From Pegoplata infirma (taxonomy: Eukaryota; Arthropoda; Insecta; Diptera; Anthomyiidae), in assembly GCA_963921195.1 (NCBI GenBank), contig OY992540.1, positions 73,025,337 through 73,089,336 on the forward strand: a DNA stretch of 64,000 nt. Reading direction: 5' to 3'. Positions 45,095 to 56,199 of this stretch are shown one piece after another (positions within the stretch are counted from its first letter, which is position 1; each line of letters opens with the position of its first letter). The notes under the pieces were generated by a model. The model worked only from the letters and a program-made list of their open reading frames with translations. It had not been told where the DNA came from and made no database searches. Position numbers and translations under genes: made by a program.

Positions 45095-45641
45095 TAGAGA
45101 TGGGAACATGAGCAGATTAGAGCATGATTCACGTGATTCACGCGTGATCACGCGTGATTTTGACTGAATTCAATTTTACTCACGTGATTGTGAGTGGACA
45201 AAAAAATTTCGTGGACAAAAAAATTGCGTGAGTGAGTGTGCGTGAGTAAGATTTTTGCGTGAGTGAGTCGATTTATTTGCGTGAGTTTGCGTGATTGATT
45301 TTCTCTTTATATTTCCTTTTGGACCAAAAAAGCAACAAAAAAATTGTAAAATTTGGCTAAACTTAAGATTTCGTCCCGAAAAAAGCAAAAAAAAATGTAA
45401 AATTTAGCTGAACTTTGAATTTTGCTGAAAATTTTGAAAGATTTTTGAAATTTTAGTTTTGTATAAAAGAGTTTCGTGGGTGTGAGTCAACGTGAGTGTG
45501 AGTGAAGCTTCCGTTGTATTAAATGTACTCACGTGATTGTGAGTGAAAAAATATGCTCGTGAGTGAGTGTGCGTGATTCCAAAAATCCTTTCATTAGCGT
45601 GGGTGAGTGTGAGGCAAAAATCACTCACGCGCCCATCTCTA
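45095..45641. mobile_element. non-autonomous hAT element, TSD GTTTCGAT
   Basis: The ends TAGAGATGGG and CCCATCTCTA are flanked by perfect 8-bp GTTTCGAT at 45087-45094 and 45642-45649. Both subterminal regions are packed with 'cacgtgattgtgagtg' / 'gtgagtgtgcgtg' words. It is 547 bp with no transposase and sits just 3' of the Kazal-like gene. Confidence 0.88.
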
Positions 45642-45959
45642 GTTTCGATAACAAATTAGTAACACTGTGCAGTACACTGAAAGAATTTTGTTCATTACAG
45701 CTATGAAAACGTACATTGATTCTATGAAAAAAATCATTAGAAGTCAGTCAATGATGCCCTTCATAGAATCTATGAAACAAATTCATAGAAACCAGAAATC
45801 TATGAAAAAGTTCTTAAACTAACAAAAAAAAATTATTATTTAAATCTTTTTTTATTTATTTTATTATTTTAATTTTATTTATTTTTTTATTATTTTATTA
45901 ATTATTTAATTTGTTTACAATTTTCTATTTTTAAAAATTTAAATGTTTTTAAACTTATA

Positions 45960-46045
45960 TCCCCACCGAGATTTAAACACAGAACCAGTTGTTCGTGAAG
46001 CTTAGTCTCTAGCTACTTTCAAGGAAAGTCTTTCGCAGGGCACCC
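45960..46045 (-). repeat. degenerate tRNA-like sequence
   Basis: On the minus strand AGTAGCTAGAGACTAAGC resembles an A-box and 'ctgtgtttaaatctcggtgggg' a decayed B-box. It is weak, similar in style to the other tRNA-derived blocks. Confidence 0.35.
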
Positions 46046-47686
46046 ACCGATTGTCCTGAAGCTTGAATATGGGAATGAGAGGGAAGAAATAAGAGTTACC
46101 GGTATTTTTTTAGCTTCCCAATCTCAAATTTAAAAAAATGTGGCCACCTTATGAAAAAATTAGGGCTTTCGGGAAAATCCGTGTAAAATCCGAACTAAAA
46201 GGAATTTCCCCAAACGAAAAAATACGGGTCAGCTTAATTGTGATAGAGACTATTATATGCGATTTTGGCGGTCGTACATACTTATATATATGTATCTCCA
46301 TATATATATCGTCGGTGCGCCGACCAGAACACCTATGTGTTTTTTATGAATTGTTCAGGAGAGCAAAAAAACCGTTTTATTTTGCCAATTCGCAACATTT
46401 TTTTAAAGTAATTTTTTTTTTATTTTTCCTAAACCCATTTAAAAATATTACGCGTTGGAAAACATACAAAATCTTTTTTTTTTCTGAAGTGGTACAAGAT
46501 TTTAACAAAAAACTACACATAGGTGATTTTGTTTCGGACTTTTTACATGTTTATAAAAAAAATATAATACACATGGGTGTTTATGTTCTTAAATTTATTT
46601 TAAATTAATTATTTTTTGTTGTTCAAAAGTAAAAATTTTGCAAGTTATATATCCGCAAGGACTTGTAGCGAAATATTGATGGTATTCACGTCAGAATTTT
46701 TATCCTTGCAATGTGCGAAATGCCACATTTACTACAACAAACACACGTAAAATTATTTTGGTGTTTTTTTTCATCCAATGTGTTTGTTGTAAAAAGTTTT
46801 TCATTTCGTACTTTGAAAGGCTGAAAACTTCTGACGTGAATTTTATTGTCACAAAGAGGCGGAAAAACTTTACCAATGCAGAAAGTGATTATCAGAAAAA
46901 CCAAAATAATAATAAGTAATAAGTCAAAAAAAGTATTAAATATAATTCTGATGCAAAAAATGGCAAAATGTATCTTCACCCAGCAAAAAATAAACGAAGC
47001 GGTTCAAAAAGAATTAGTGGTTTCACTACATACAAAGTAGCGATAGGTGCCGAACTTCATATTCCGTAGGAAGTACTTTTAAAATCACTTCCAAAAATGC
47101 TACAAAATAACTATAAAAATATCTTTCGCCAGTTCTTTACTTAATGATTTTAAAGTACCTCATTTATATGTTCTTAGGAATTAAATCATATCAAATTAAA
47201 TCAAATCACCACACACTCTTATAAATTTTTGTTGAAATTTACCCACTTTATTGTAGGTAACTGTTCTCCTACAATAAAGTGGGTAAAAATACTCAATGTG
47301 TTTAAATTTCAACATTTGCACACAAAGTGTGTACAACTAATAAACATTTTGTGTGTAAACCTACAAATGAACTGCTTTCAAAATTCTCTGGCAATACACA
47401 CAAAATGTGTAATTTTAGCTTACTTGTGCTCAAAAATATATTTAAAATGTTTAAAATTGCATCTTAAATGTTTTTTTTTTACATAAAAGGTGCCTAATTT
47501 TTATCAACCTGCTAAAAAATGTATTCCTATAAACAAATAAAACCAAAAATGCATTTTTATTATTATTTTTATAGTTTTTATTTAAACTGAAATGAAAATG
47601 GGTATAATAGTGAAATATGTATAATATTCATAAATATAATTTAAATGCTAATTTTTTTGGGGTTATAAAATTATTCGTAACTTAAA

Positions 47687-47791
47687 CTAAATATTAATTT
47701 TCAACAGGTTCTCTCTACGTTTTATCGTGACATTAGTAATTTCTTCTCTAGAGATGTTCGGACATAAATATTTCTTGTGAGTCTTCAGTTT
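47687..47791 (-). CDS. candidate terminal exon of an unidentified minus-strand gene
   Basis: On the minus strand, acceptor 'atatatttttag' is followed by 34 codons beginning KLKTHKKYLCPNISREEI and then a TAG stop. It joins in phase 0 to 47867-47932 across a 75-bp intron of typical fly size. An AATAAA complement (TTTATT) lies about 105 bp further left. I do not recognise the protein. It could be a gene end or a fragment carried by a mobile insertion. Confidence 0.45.
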   Translation of the reverse strand, partial: KLKTHKKYLCPNISREEITNVTIKRRENLLKINI

Positions 47792-47866
47792 CTAAAAATA
47801 TATAAAAAGATAAATTTAATGGATTTAATCAGTAAATTGCAATTATTTAAGAAATTAAATACTAAC

Positions 47867-47932
47867 GAGCAATCGCAATGAGTGGAGGATTCGTTGGAAC
47901 TTTACTTTCTTATCATAAGTTGTTGTCTCAAA
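47867..47932 (-). CDS. candidate internal exon of the same minus-strand gene
   Basis: The exon is bounded by a good acceptor ('tatacttgcag') and donor GTTAGT, with 22 codons FETTTYDKKVKFQRILHS... in the only open phase. Base composition is less A/T-biased than its surroundings. The joined 56 residues are basic. No upstream exon was found within the satellite-filled stretch to the right. Confidence 0.42.
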
Positions 47933-47994
47933 CTGCAAGTATACAAAAATTTCACATTATTTGCGAGATATTTCTGATATTTAAATCATACAAG

Positions 47995-49612
47995 GGAATA
48001 TTTTCAGAATCTCAGAATTCAAGATAATATTTCTTTACAAAATGTGTCAGAATCTGAGACGTTCTCAGAATCTGAGATATTTTTTCTATAGAAAAACTCT
48101 TTCAGCCTTACCAGAAGAAAATAAAATAAATTTAAAATGAGCTTTTAATTTTATTTCCATACAAATTGTTTTTGTTTTTAAAATCGACTTTCAAAAAATG
48201 TATAGAAAATTTGAAATTTAAAATAAAACTTTTGTTAAAATAGACTTTTTATTTTCTTGTGGTAAGGGCCGTTGTACCTGAGATATTTTTTCTATAGAAA
48301 ATTTTTCAGAATCTAAAGAATTTTTTCTATAGGAAAATTATTAGAATCTAATTTTTTTTTTTTTTAGAAAAATTCTTAGAATCTGAGATATTTCTTCTAT
48401 AGAAAAATTCTCAGAATCTGAAATACTTTTTCTATAGAAAAATTCTAGGTATCTAAGATAAAAAAATTCTCAGTATCTGAGATATTTTTTCTAAAGAAAA
48501 TTTCTCAGAATTTAAAGAATTTTTTCTATGAAAAATTTTCAGAATCTAAAATATTTTTTCTTTAGAAAAATTCTTAAAATCTGAGATATTTTTTTTATAG
48601 AAAAAATCTTAGAATCTGAGATATTTTATTTATACAAAAATTCTGAAAATCTGATAACTTTTCTCCAAATCTTGGAAAATTAAAAAAATTTCGGAATCTG
48701 AAATAATTTTTCTACAGAAAAGCTCTCAGAATCTAAGATATTTTGTAATAGAAAAATTTATAGAATCGAAGATATTTTTTTTTCTATATTAAAATTCGTA
48801 CAATCTGAGCTATTTTTTTGATAGAAAAATTCTAAGAATCTGAGATATTTATTCCATAGAAAAATTCTCAGAATCTGATTTGTTTTTTCTATAGAAAAAA
48901 TTCTTATAATCTGATAAATTTTTCCTATAGAAAATTTCTCAGAATCGGATATATTTTTTCTACAGAAAATTACTCAAAATCTGATATTTTTTTCGATAGA
49001 AAATTTTCTCAGAATCTGACATTTTTTTTCTACAGAATGTTTTAGAATTTGAATATTTCTTTTATAGAATAATTCTCAGAATCTAAAATATTTTTTCTAT
49101 AGAAAAATTCTCAGAACATAAGAAATTTTTTCTATTGAAAAATTCTCAGAGTCTGAGATATTTTTTTCTATAAAAAAATTCTCAGAATATAATGAATTTT
49201 TTCTATAGAAAAATTCTCAGAATCTTATAGACAAAATATAAGAATCTGAGATATTTTTTCTATCGACAAAATATGAGAATATATATTTGTGCTATAGAAA
49301 AATTCTTAAAATCTGAGATATTTCTTATATAGAATAATTCTCAAAATCTGAAATATTTTTTCTATTGAAAAGTTTTCAAAATCAGAAATATTTTTTCTAT
49401 AGAAAAATTCTCAGAAACTGGTCCATTTTTTTTTGCAGAAAAAAATCTGTTGGAAAAATTTTTATTGAAATCTTCCCAGAATCTGCTAAGGATTCGAAAA
49501 AAAATTTTCTGTAGATAAATTCTCATAATCTGCGACACTTTTTCTTTAAAAAAAATATTCTCAGATTCTGATATCTACACATTTTTGTAAAGAATAATTC
49601 AAAAAATCCAAG
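47995..49612. repeat. palindromic satellite, long array
   Basis: About 40 diverged units alternate TTTTTTCTATAGAAAAA and TTCTCAGAATCTGAGA. It is interrupted by the short MITE at 48114-48269. This is the longest array of the family in the window. Confidence 0.9.
48114..48269. mobile_element. short MITE with AGCCTTACCA ends, second copy
   Basis: AGCCTTACCAGAAGAAAATA to ...TTCTTGTGGTAAGGGC is inverted relative to 25516-25679 and inserted in the satellite. Confidence 0.6.
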
Positions 49613-50260
49613 ACATTTGTGGTACTTACCTTTCTGATTTATAATTGCAAATATTTAAGAAAAAATGCAATGTATATTTTTCATAAATATTACGAATTTA
49701 AAAAAATCGGGTTTGTTTTTATGTCTTTGATCAGCCTCTTCGAAATTTTACGTTGCAACGCGTTGGTTAATATTTTCACTTTTTTTCATTTATTTGCTTT
49801 TATTTTATAGTTTTTTTCGCGTTATTTTAGTTTAATTGCGAGCATAACAAAATTTTCTGGTTAAATTTTCCTTTTTATTTTATTTTGACAATTTGTATTT
49901 TAAAATTGTTGAACATTGCGCATTTAATGTTTAATATTGAAAATTAAACACTAAATGTTTACGATAAACATTAAATGTGTAATTTTAAAAATTTTGTGTT
50001 TATAATTTTGAAAATATATTTATAAACTCACAAAATACTATATAATGTGCGTAATATTAAAATTTTTGTGTGTAAACTAAAATTTTAAACACTTGGTGCT
50101 CAATTTTAGGCGTTGTGTGTTATTTTACATAAAAATTTACCCACTTGATAGTAGTAATTTTACAAGGACTTTTTAGAGTGCAACATATGAACTTCTTTTT
50201 CAACTAAAACAATTAGAATGAGGGTGATACACGAAGTATGCAATTTTTTCTACGTCCAGC
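49613..50260. other. no gene; hairpin-rich AT DNA
   Basis: This holds 'taaacattaaatgtg'-type inverted words (49915-50120) like those at 47235-47480, including CATTTAATGTTTAATATTG. Nothing coding is convincing on either strand. Confidence 0.45.
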
Positions 50261-52132
50261 TTCAAATAGATTTAGGTTTTGCAAAAATGGTGCAAAATTT
50301 GGTAATGACATTTCATTTCTCTTTATTTGGAGCTTAAAAATCGAAAAGATGAAAATCGATTAGTGATAAATTTTTCAAATTTCATATCTTATATCAAAAA
50401 AAGTTGGTCCTAAATTAAATAAATACATTTACGAACTAAAGCGGATGTTGCTGCATCGCATTATTAAAGATTGTTTAAGCTTTTTAGAAAATTGAGGTAT
50501 AGGCTTGTGGTCAAAACAAACTTGTGAATCAATTCGCCGTGAATTTTTATAGTTTTGTAATCTCTATAATTACTCCTTTTTTAATTCGAAGTATATACGT
50601 TAGATTACACAGGTTGACAAAAGTTTAACTTTTTCAATTTGCCTGACCTTTGACAACTGATTTACATTTAGTGTGCTGATTTTGAATCTGTTATCCAATT
50701 TTTTCCATCAGCTCGCGTTCGTGAGCAAATCGCTGTTAAAGAGTCGAAAAAGTGAGTTTTTTACCAACTTTGCTTGGCTATAATTTCCAAAACTAATTTT
50801 AGAGCCCTAGTCTTAAACATGAACTAAACTATATTGGATGCGAGGATTCCAAAACTGGTATTAGTTTTTTTCTGACAGCTTTAGTTTTCGAGTTATTAAA
50901 AAGGGCATAAATATTCAGACAAAATTAAAGAGGGCATAAATTTAAAAATTTTATTTTAGCGATATCTCAAAACTAAATATGACTCAACAAAAGTAAGAGC
51001 ATTTTTGGAATCAGCATATCCAACATACCTAAAATCGTCATTCACTTTTTGGATGTAAGACTGTAGTAACACTATAGTGTTGGTAAACATGGACTCACAA
51101 ACATGCCAAAAATAGCCTATTTTTAAAGATTCCTTAGGCTATATCTCGAAAACTAGAGCTGATCCAAAAAAACTAAGGCCAGATTTGAAATCAGCGTACC
51201 CCAATTACCCAAAAAAAGTGTGTTTTCAATGAAATTAATTTTTCTATCACGTAAGGTTTTTAAGATATTCGCGGTTTAATACTGAAATATTTGGATCTCC
51301 TCTGTAACGTATTCTTAAGTTGCTCAAACACAATAGAACTCGATTTAGTAAAAATAAGGCATCTTTATTCCAAATCTGGCATCCAAATTTTTCTATCGCG
51401 TACTGTTTTTGAATTATTGGCGTTTGAAAAACTGAAACTCTACTGTTTCGCACTTATATTCTTCATAAATCACACTAAAATTTTCAAACGCGAATATCTC
51501 AAAAACAGAACATGCTTGAAAATTGTGGATTGCAGTTTTGGTATCAGGAGGTCCATTTTATATGAAATCAAGTCCTATTTCGTGGAAGCAACGTAAGAAT
51601 ACAGTGGTAACAGTGGACCCCTAAAAGTGCTTTTTTTACTTTTTATCAGCGAATATCTCAAAACCGTTATGTGCTAGAAAAATTTGGGCGGTAGATTTGG
51701 AAGCAGGAGACCAAAATCTATAAGGACCAGTTAGAAATTTCACTGTGAGGTGTTTGCTGTCGAACAGTGTTTTTAGTGTAAATATTACAAAAAAAAATAC
51801 TCTTTCAATCAATCTTACAAAAATAAGTGAAAAAAGAACTTCTAATTTAGAAGTTCTAAATCACCAAAAAAAATGACATAATCACACCCAAAATGCCAAG
51901 AAATATGTACTTCTAAAGAAGTGATGAAAAGAGTGCTTCCAAAAGGTCAAGTTATATTAACATCCGGATCACTACTTCACTACTCCGCCACTGAAAAGTG
52001 GCGATAAAAAGAACATACTTTGTGTGTCACGCCCATATTAAATTCATCAATGTTTCAGTTGAAGAAGAAGTACATCTGGTTCAAAAGTTGTGATGAATTT
52101 TGTAGTGAATGGTAAGCTCTTTTTTTGCTGGG

Positions 52133-53374
52133 CAGTGAAATGTAATGGCGAATCTTTTCGTAGAACATATTAACCCTCTATCTCCCATTTTTAGGGGTAA
52201 TTTTTGTCCTTTTTTAAATAACCTTATACAACACCACCTACACCACAAAAACGTATATTAACGGGTTAAAATCTTCTACAAAGATTTTCTGCATCAAATT
52301 TAACTAGGGGTTGTCAAAGTCCAAAAGTTCCTGCAAAGTGCAAAATGGTTAAAAAAGTAAAATTGTAAATTATCAAATACTGTTAAATTTTTTTTGGCAA
52401 AAGTCGAGTGAAATAAGTCGAAAAAAAATATAAATCTGCTTCTGAGCTAAATAAAGTTAAGAGATAATTCAGTGAAAATTGAATTATTTTGGTGTTTTTT
52501 TTAAATATCATCATAGACCACTACTAAGGCATACGTTTAAAGGGTTAAACAATTTTACAAACATTTTCTGCATCAAATTTTACTAGGTGTTTAAAAAAGG
52601 AAAATTTTAAATTATCATAATTTGTTAAATTGTGTCTTACCAAGATACTTTACAATTTTACTTTTTTAAGCACTTTTCGCACTTTTTTGTAGAACATTTT
52701 AACCCTTTTAACGCACGTTTAAGTAAAGTTCTATGAGGGTATTTGGCAAAAGGATCAAGGTTACCCCCAAAAATGGAAGATAATGTGTTCCAAGAAAAGA
52801 AGCGCCATCAAATTTCACTGAAGACATCATCATTTAGCTCAGAAGATTTATATTTTTTTTGACTTATTTTACACGACTTTGGTGAAAAACAATTTAACAG
52901 TTTGTGATAATTTACACATGTATAATTTATATGTATGTTCTTAGAAAAAAAACGCCTTAAAATTTCACTAAAGACATCTTTTGATATTATTTACCCCAGA
53001 ATTATACTTTATACTTTTTTTAGCTAATTCAAAACGCATTTAAAAAAAAATTGAAAATTATTTTTTTTTAAATCGTGTTGCACAGTGTTACGCAATAAAG
53101 TTTCGAAATATTACAAAAAAAAAATGTTCAGAAAACTTTTAAAATATCAATTTATAAAAAAACCAAAGGCAGACGCAATGTTTTTACGTTTAAATCACAA
53201 ACAGTTATGTGTACTAATAACACATAAGTGTTTTTGCCGGAGAATTTCTATTATAGGTAACACATAGGAGTTTAAGCTAACTTTGAAACCATTTGAGATA
53301 ACGGGAAAGGCTTTGGGAGATAAATGCATTACCTGATAGGCTTCCTAATGGGCCAATAAAAAAAAAAATCAAAA
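52133..53374. other. no gene; internally repeated AT-rich DNA
   Basis: 'ttttctgcatcaaatttaactaggg' (52283) and 'ttttctgcatcaaattttactaggt' (52566) form a loose direct repeat. 'cccatttttaggggtaa' at 52183 is mirrored by 'ttacccccaaaaatgg' at 52762. These suggest another decayed foldback element. Confidence 0.45.
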
Positions 53375-53429
53375 AATTGCACATAGGTGTTCTGGTCGGC
53401 GCACCGACGATATGTACTATATGTTATAT

Positions 53430-53849
53430 CCCAGCAAAAAATGTGCGTAGTACTTCTATTTGGAGTGCCTTAAAACTATAACAAATGTAATGAAATACAA
53501 CAAAAAACACAAGGAAAAAACTCAAAGGCATTACCTTCCTCGACACTCCCATACAAATGTAAGTAGATATTCAGTAGATAAGAAGTACTCCGAGTTTTCA
53601 AACAACTTCCAACTACATCCCGGAGTACTTCTTATCTACTGAATATCTACTTACATTTGTATGGGAGTGTCGCGAAAGGTAATGAGTTAAGAACTGAATA
53701 AATAGAACTGAAGTAGAACTGGAGGAAAAATAGAACTGGAGTAGAAAAGAATGTTTGTGTGTTTTTTGTTATTTTTGTTGTATTTCATTACATTTGTTAT
53801 GGTTTTAAAGCACTCCACTAGGAAGTGGTAATGACTTTTTTTGCAGGGA
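53430..53849. mobile_element. hairpin MITE of the CCCAGCAAAAA family
   Basis: The ends are CCCAGCAAAAAATG and TTTTTTTGCAGGG, with nested inverted arms ('ttaaaactataacaaatg' / 'catttgttatggtttta'). The core is a perfect pair of about 50 bp: CACTCCCATACAAATGTAAG...AAGTACTCCG at 53543-53593 and its complement at 53623-53674. Confidence 0.85.
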
Positions 53850-53881
53850 TATAATATATAATATAATAATATATATAATAC

Positions 53882-55545
53882 ACTGTACGACAAAATTCAA
53901 CTTTTGGTTGCACCCATGATCGGGACCAAAAAATTCTGAAAGTAGAGCTAAAATAAAGATACCCGTATTTCCCAGTTTTTCTAGATCAATTCGTTTTCGC
54001 GTTTTATAAGCAAATTAATATTTTGTATATGTATATTCGAGTTTCAATCACTTGGGAAATTGAGTATTACACCCGCAACAGTTAATCGCGATAGATTAAA
54101 TTTTGCTGAAATACTTGTAAATATTGTCAGATGAAATGTACAAAACATGAGGAAGATCGGTACACGGGTTAAAAAGTTATGAAGAAATTTCTCAAATTTG
54201 GATGTTATTACATGTTTTTATACCTTCTATTTAGTGATATAGGCTTAAAAATATCCTTACTTTTGAAAGACAATTTGGATGCACCTTAAGTTTGGTACAC
54301 ATTTTTGTTATTTACCTGGCCAGGTTGGTATTCAATTTCGAGGAAATCGGTTCAGGGTTTCAGAAGTTATGATCAAAATCGTAAATTTCGGATTAGTTTC
54401 ACCTTGAATTCCCTTGCTCAAAAAAACCATAAATGCTCTTTTAAAACATTGGTATGCCTCAAATATATTTTACAAAGTAATTTTACCGCCAAAAAAAATG
54501 TTAACAATCGAAAAAAAATTTTACACTTAAAAAAATTTTACACTCAAAAAAAATGTACACTCAATAAAAAAAAATATTACACTCAAATTTTTTTTAAACA
54601 AAAATTATAAAAAGTGTTTTTAATCGCAATAAAAAATGTCGAGTCAAAATTTTTAACAATTTTTTTTTCACGTTAGAAAAATTACTATCACTTAAAAGGG
54701 GCTAACAGAGGGTATGCATGGATTCGGCCAAGTCGTTTTTAACTTTTCTGGTTGATTGTTAGTGGCAATTCTAAAGCAAATTGTGGCAGCTCTGGTTTAG
54801 AACATCTTTTAAAACATATTTTTGCAATGCAAACATTTTCTTTTTGTTGCCATAGACATTTTCGATGGCGAAAAATTTTTGAGTGTAAAATTTTTTTGAG
54901 TGTACTTTTTTTGCGTGTAAAATTTTTTTTGAGTGTATTTTTTTTTCGAACTTTAAAATTATTTTGTAAAATATTTTTGTGGCATATCAATATTTTTTAA
55001 AGAGCATTTAAAGTTTTTTGAAAGAGGGAATTCAAGATGAAACCTATTCGAAATTCACGGTTTTGATCATAACTTCTGATACACTGGATCGATTTTCTGG
55101 AAATTCAACACCAACTTGACCAGGGAAATAACAAATATATATGCCAAACTTTAGGAGCATCCAAATTGTCTTTCAAAAGTTAGCGTATTTGTAACCCTCT
55201 ATCATTTAAAAAAAAGTATAAAAACATGCGAAAAAACGTCCAAATTTGAGAAATTTCTACATAACTTTTAAACCCGTGGACCGATTTTCCTCATGTTTCG
55301 CACATTTCATCTGATACTATTTGTAAGTATTTCAGCTTAATTTAAGCCATCACGATTAATTGTTGCGCACGTAATCCTTACTTCCCCAAGTAATTAAAAC
55401 TCATTTATATACAAAATATTGATTTGCTAATAAAACGCGAAAACGAATTGATCTAGAAAAACTGGGAGACACAGGTATCTTTTTTTTATCTCTATTTTCA
55501 GAATTTTTGGTCCCGATCATGGGTGCAAAATCGTGTCGTACAGTG
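53882..55545. mobile_element. 1.66-kb foldback with CACTGTACGACA ends
   Basis: CACTGTACGACAAAATTC and its complement bracket arms that pair far inward ('cccatgatcgggaccaaaaaattctg', 'actgggaaatacggg...'). Inside, both arms carry runs of ACACTCAAAAAAATTTT and text shared with the DINE-B element ('tacctggccaggttggtatt', 54315), plus the string 'gattcggccaagtcg'. ATA flanks both ends. No protein is seen. Confidence 0.75.
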
Positions 55546-56110
55546 ATATATATTATAAATGTACTACCCCAACGATTATACATTTTTGACAATAACAAAC
55601 TGAACGAAGCCGAATTTGGACACGACCGATACACCATTGGATAGGCCTTCAAAAAATCTTTCGACCAGTATAAAATGTTCATATAGTTTCTTTTGAAGAA
55701 ATGGGAAAAATCCGCAAAAAAGGAAAAAAAATCGTTTTTCCCCCTCCCCATTGACCCGCTAAATGGGAGATTGGGCAGCTATAAAAAAACAGGTAACTCT
55801 TATTTTGCTCCCCTCTTTCCTATATGCCAGTTGAAATTAAAAAAAATCAGTTAACTAATTTTTGGCAAAACATTTTTGCTAACTTTACCAAAAAAATTGT
55901 TAGTTCAAAATCAGCAAATTTTTTTTCGTAGGTTTACAAGCTTTTTTTGATAACATTACAGTTTTTTTTTGAGTGTAGACGAATGTTTCAATGTGTTACA
56001 TACGGAATGACAAACTTATAAATACTTTCTATCACCAATGTGGAGGGTATAAAAATTGACTGGGCTAAAGTCGCTTGTCAAATTTTTACTCTATTTTTGT
56101 ACATAACCCA
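55546..56110. repeat. repeat fragments: 17818-type core, ACACTCAAAA-type end, DINE tail
   Basis: Positions 55620-55740 match the interior of the foldback at 17818-18397. 55840-55977 is a 'gctaacttt' block ending TTTTTTTTTGAGTGT. 56040-56075 is a GGAGGGTATAAAAATTGACT DINE-like tail. Confidence 0.5.
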
Positions 56111-56199
56111 ACAGAAATTTTGCTGAACTGGCAGCAGCTTTTGGAAAGGAAACTCGAGTCAAGGAGCGCATCCATACCTGCTGAATTCATGCATGAATA

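Larger units (their letters stand above)
46979..52132. mobile_element. CCCAGCAAAAA-ended element, copy 2, with 3-kb insertion
   Basis: It has the same ends and order as 28031-29587, flanked by CA (46977-46978 and 52133-52134). Its sequence breaks off near 47212 and resumes near 50262 ('tttaggttttgcaaaaatgg'). The 3 kb between holds the minus-strand exon pair, the satellite and a short MITE. It also contains about 600 bp (50600-51230) absent from copy 1. Confidence 0.75.
46297..53420. mobile_element. possible 7-kb composite with CGTCGGTGCGCCGACC inverted ends
   Basis: About 40 bp around ATCGTCGGTGCGCCGACC, 'agaacacctatgtg' at 46298-46345 recur inverted at 53375-53415. 'acacataggtg' words recur inside near both ends. 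The CCCAGCAAAAA element copy 2 lies between. It may be one large element or two solo fragments in opposite orientation. Confidence 0.45.

Noticed and set aside
49619..49810. Plus-strand hydrophobic frame and a minus-strand GTAAGT donor at about 49625
   Set aside because: The minus-strand sequence before that donor has a stop in the only phase that would fit the exon at 47867. The plus-strand frame has no context.
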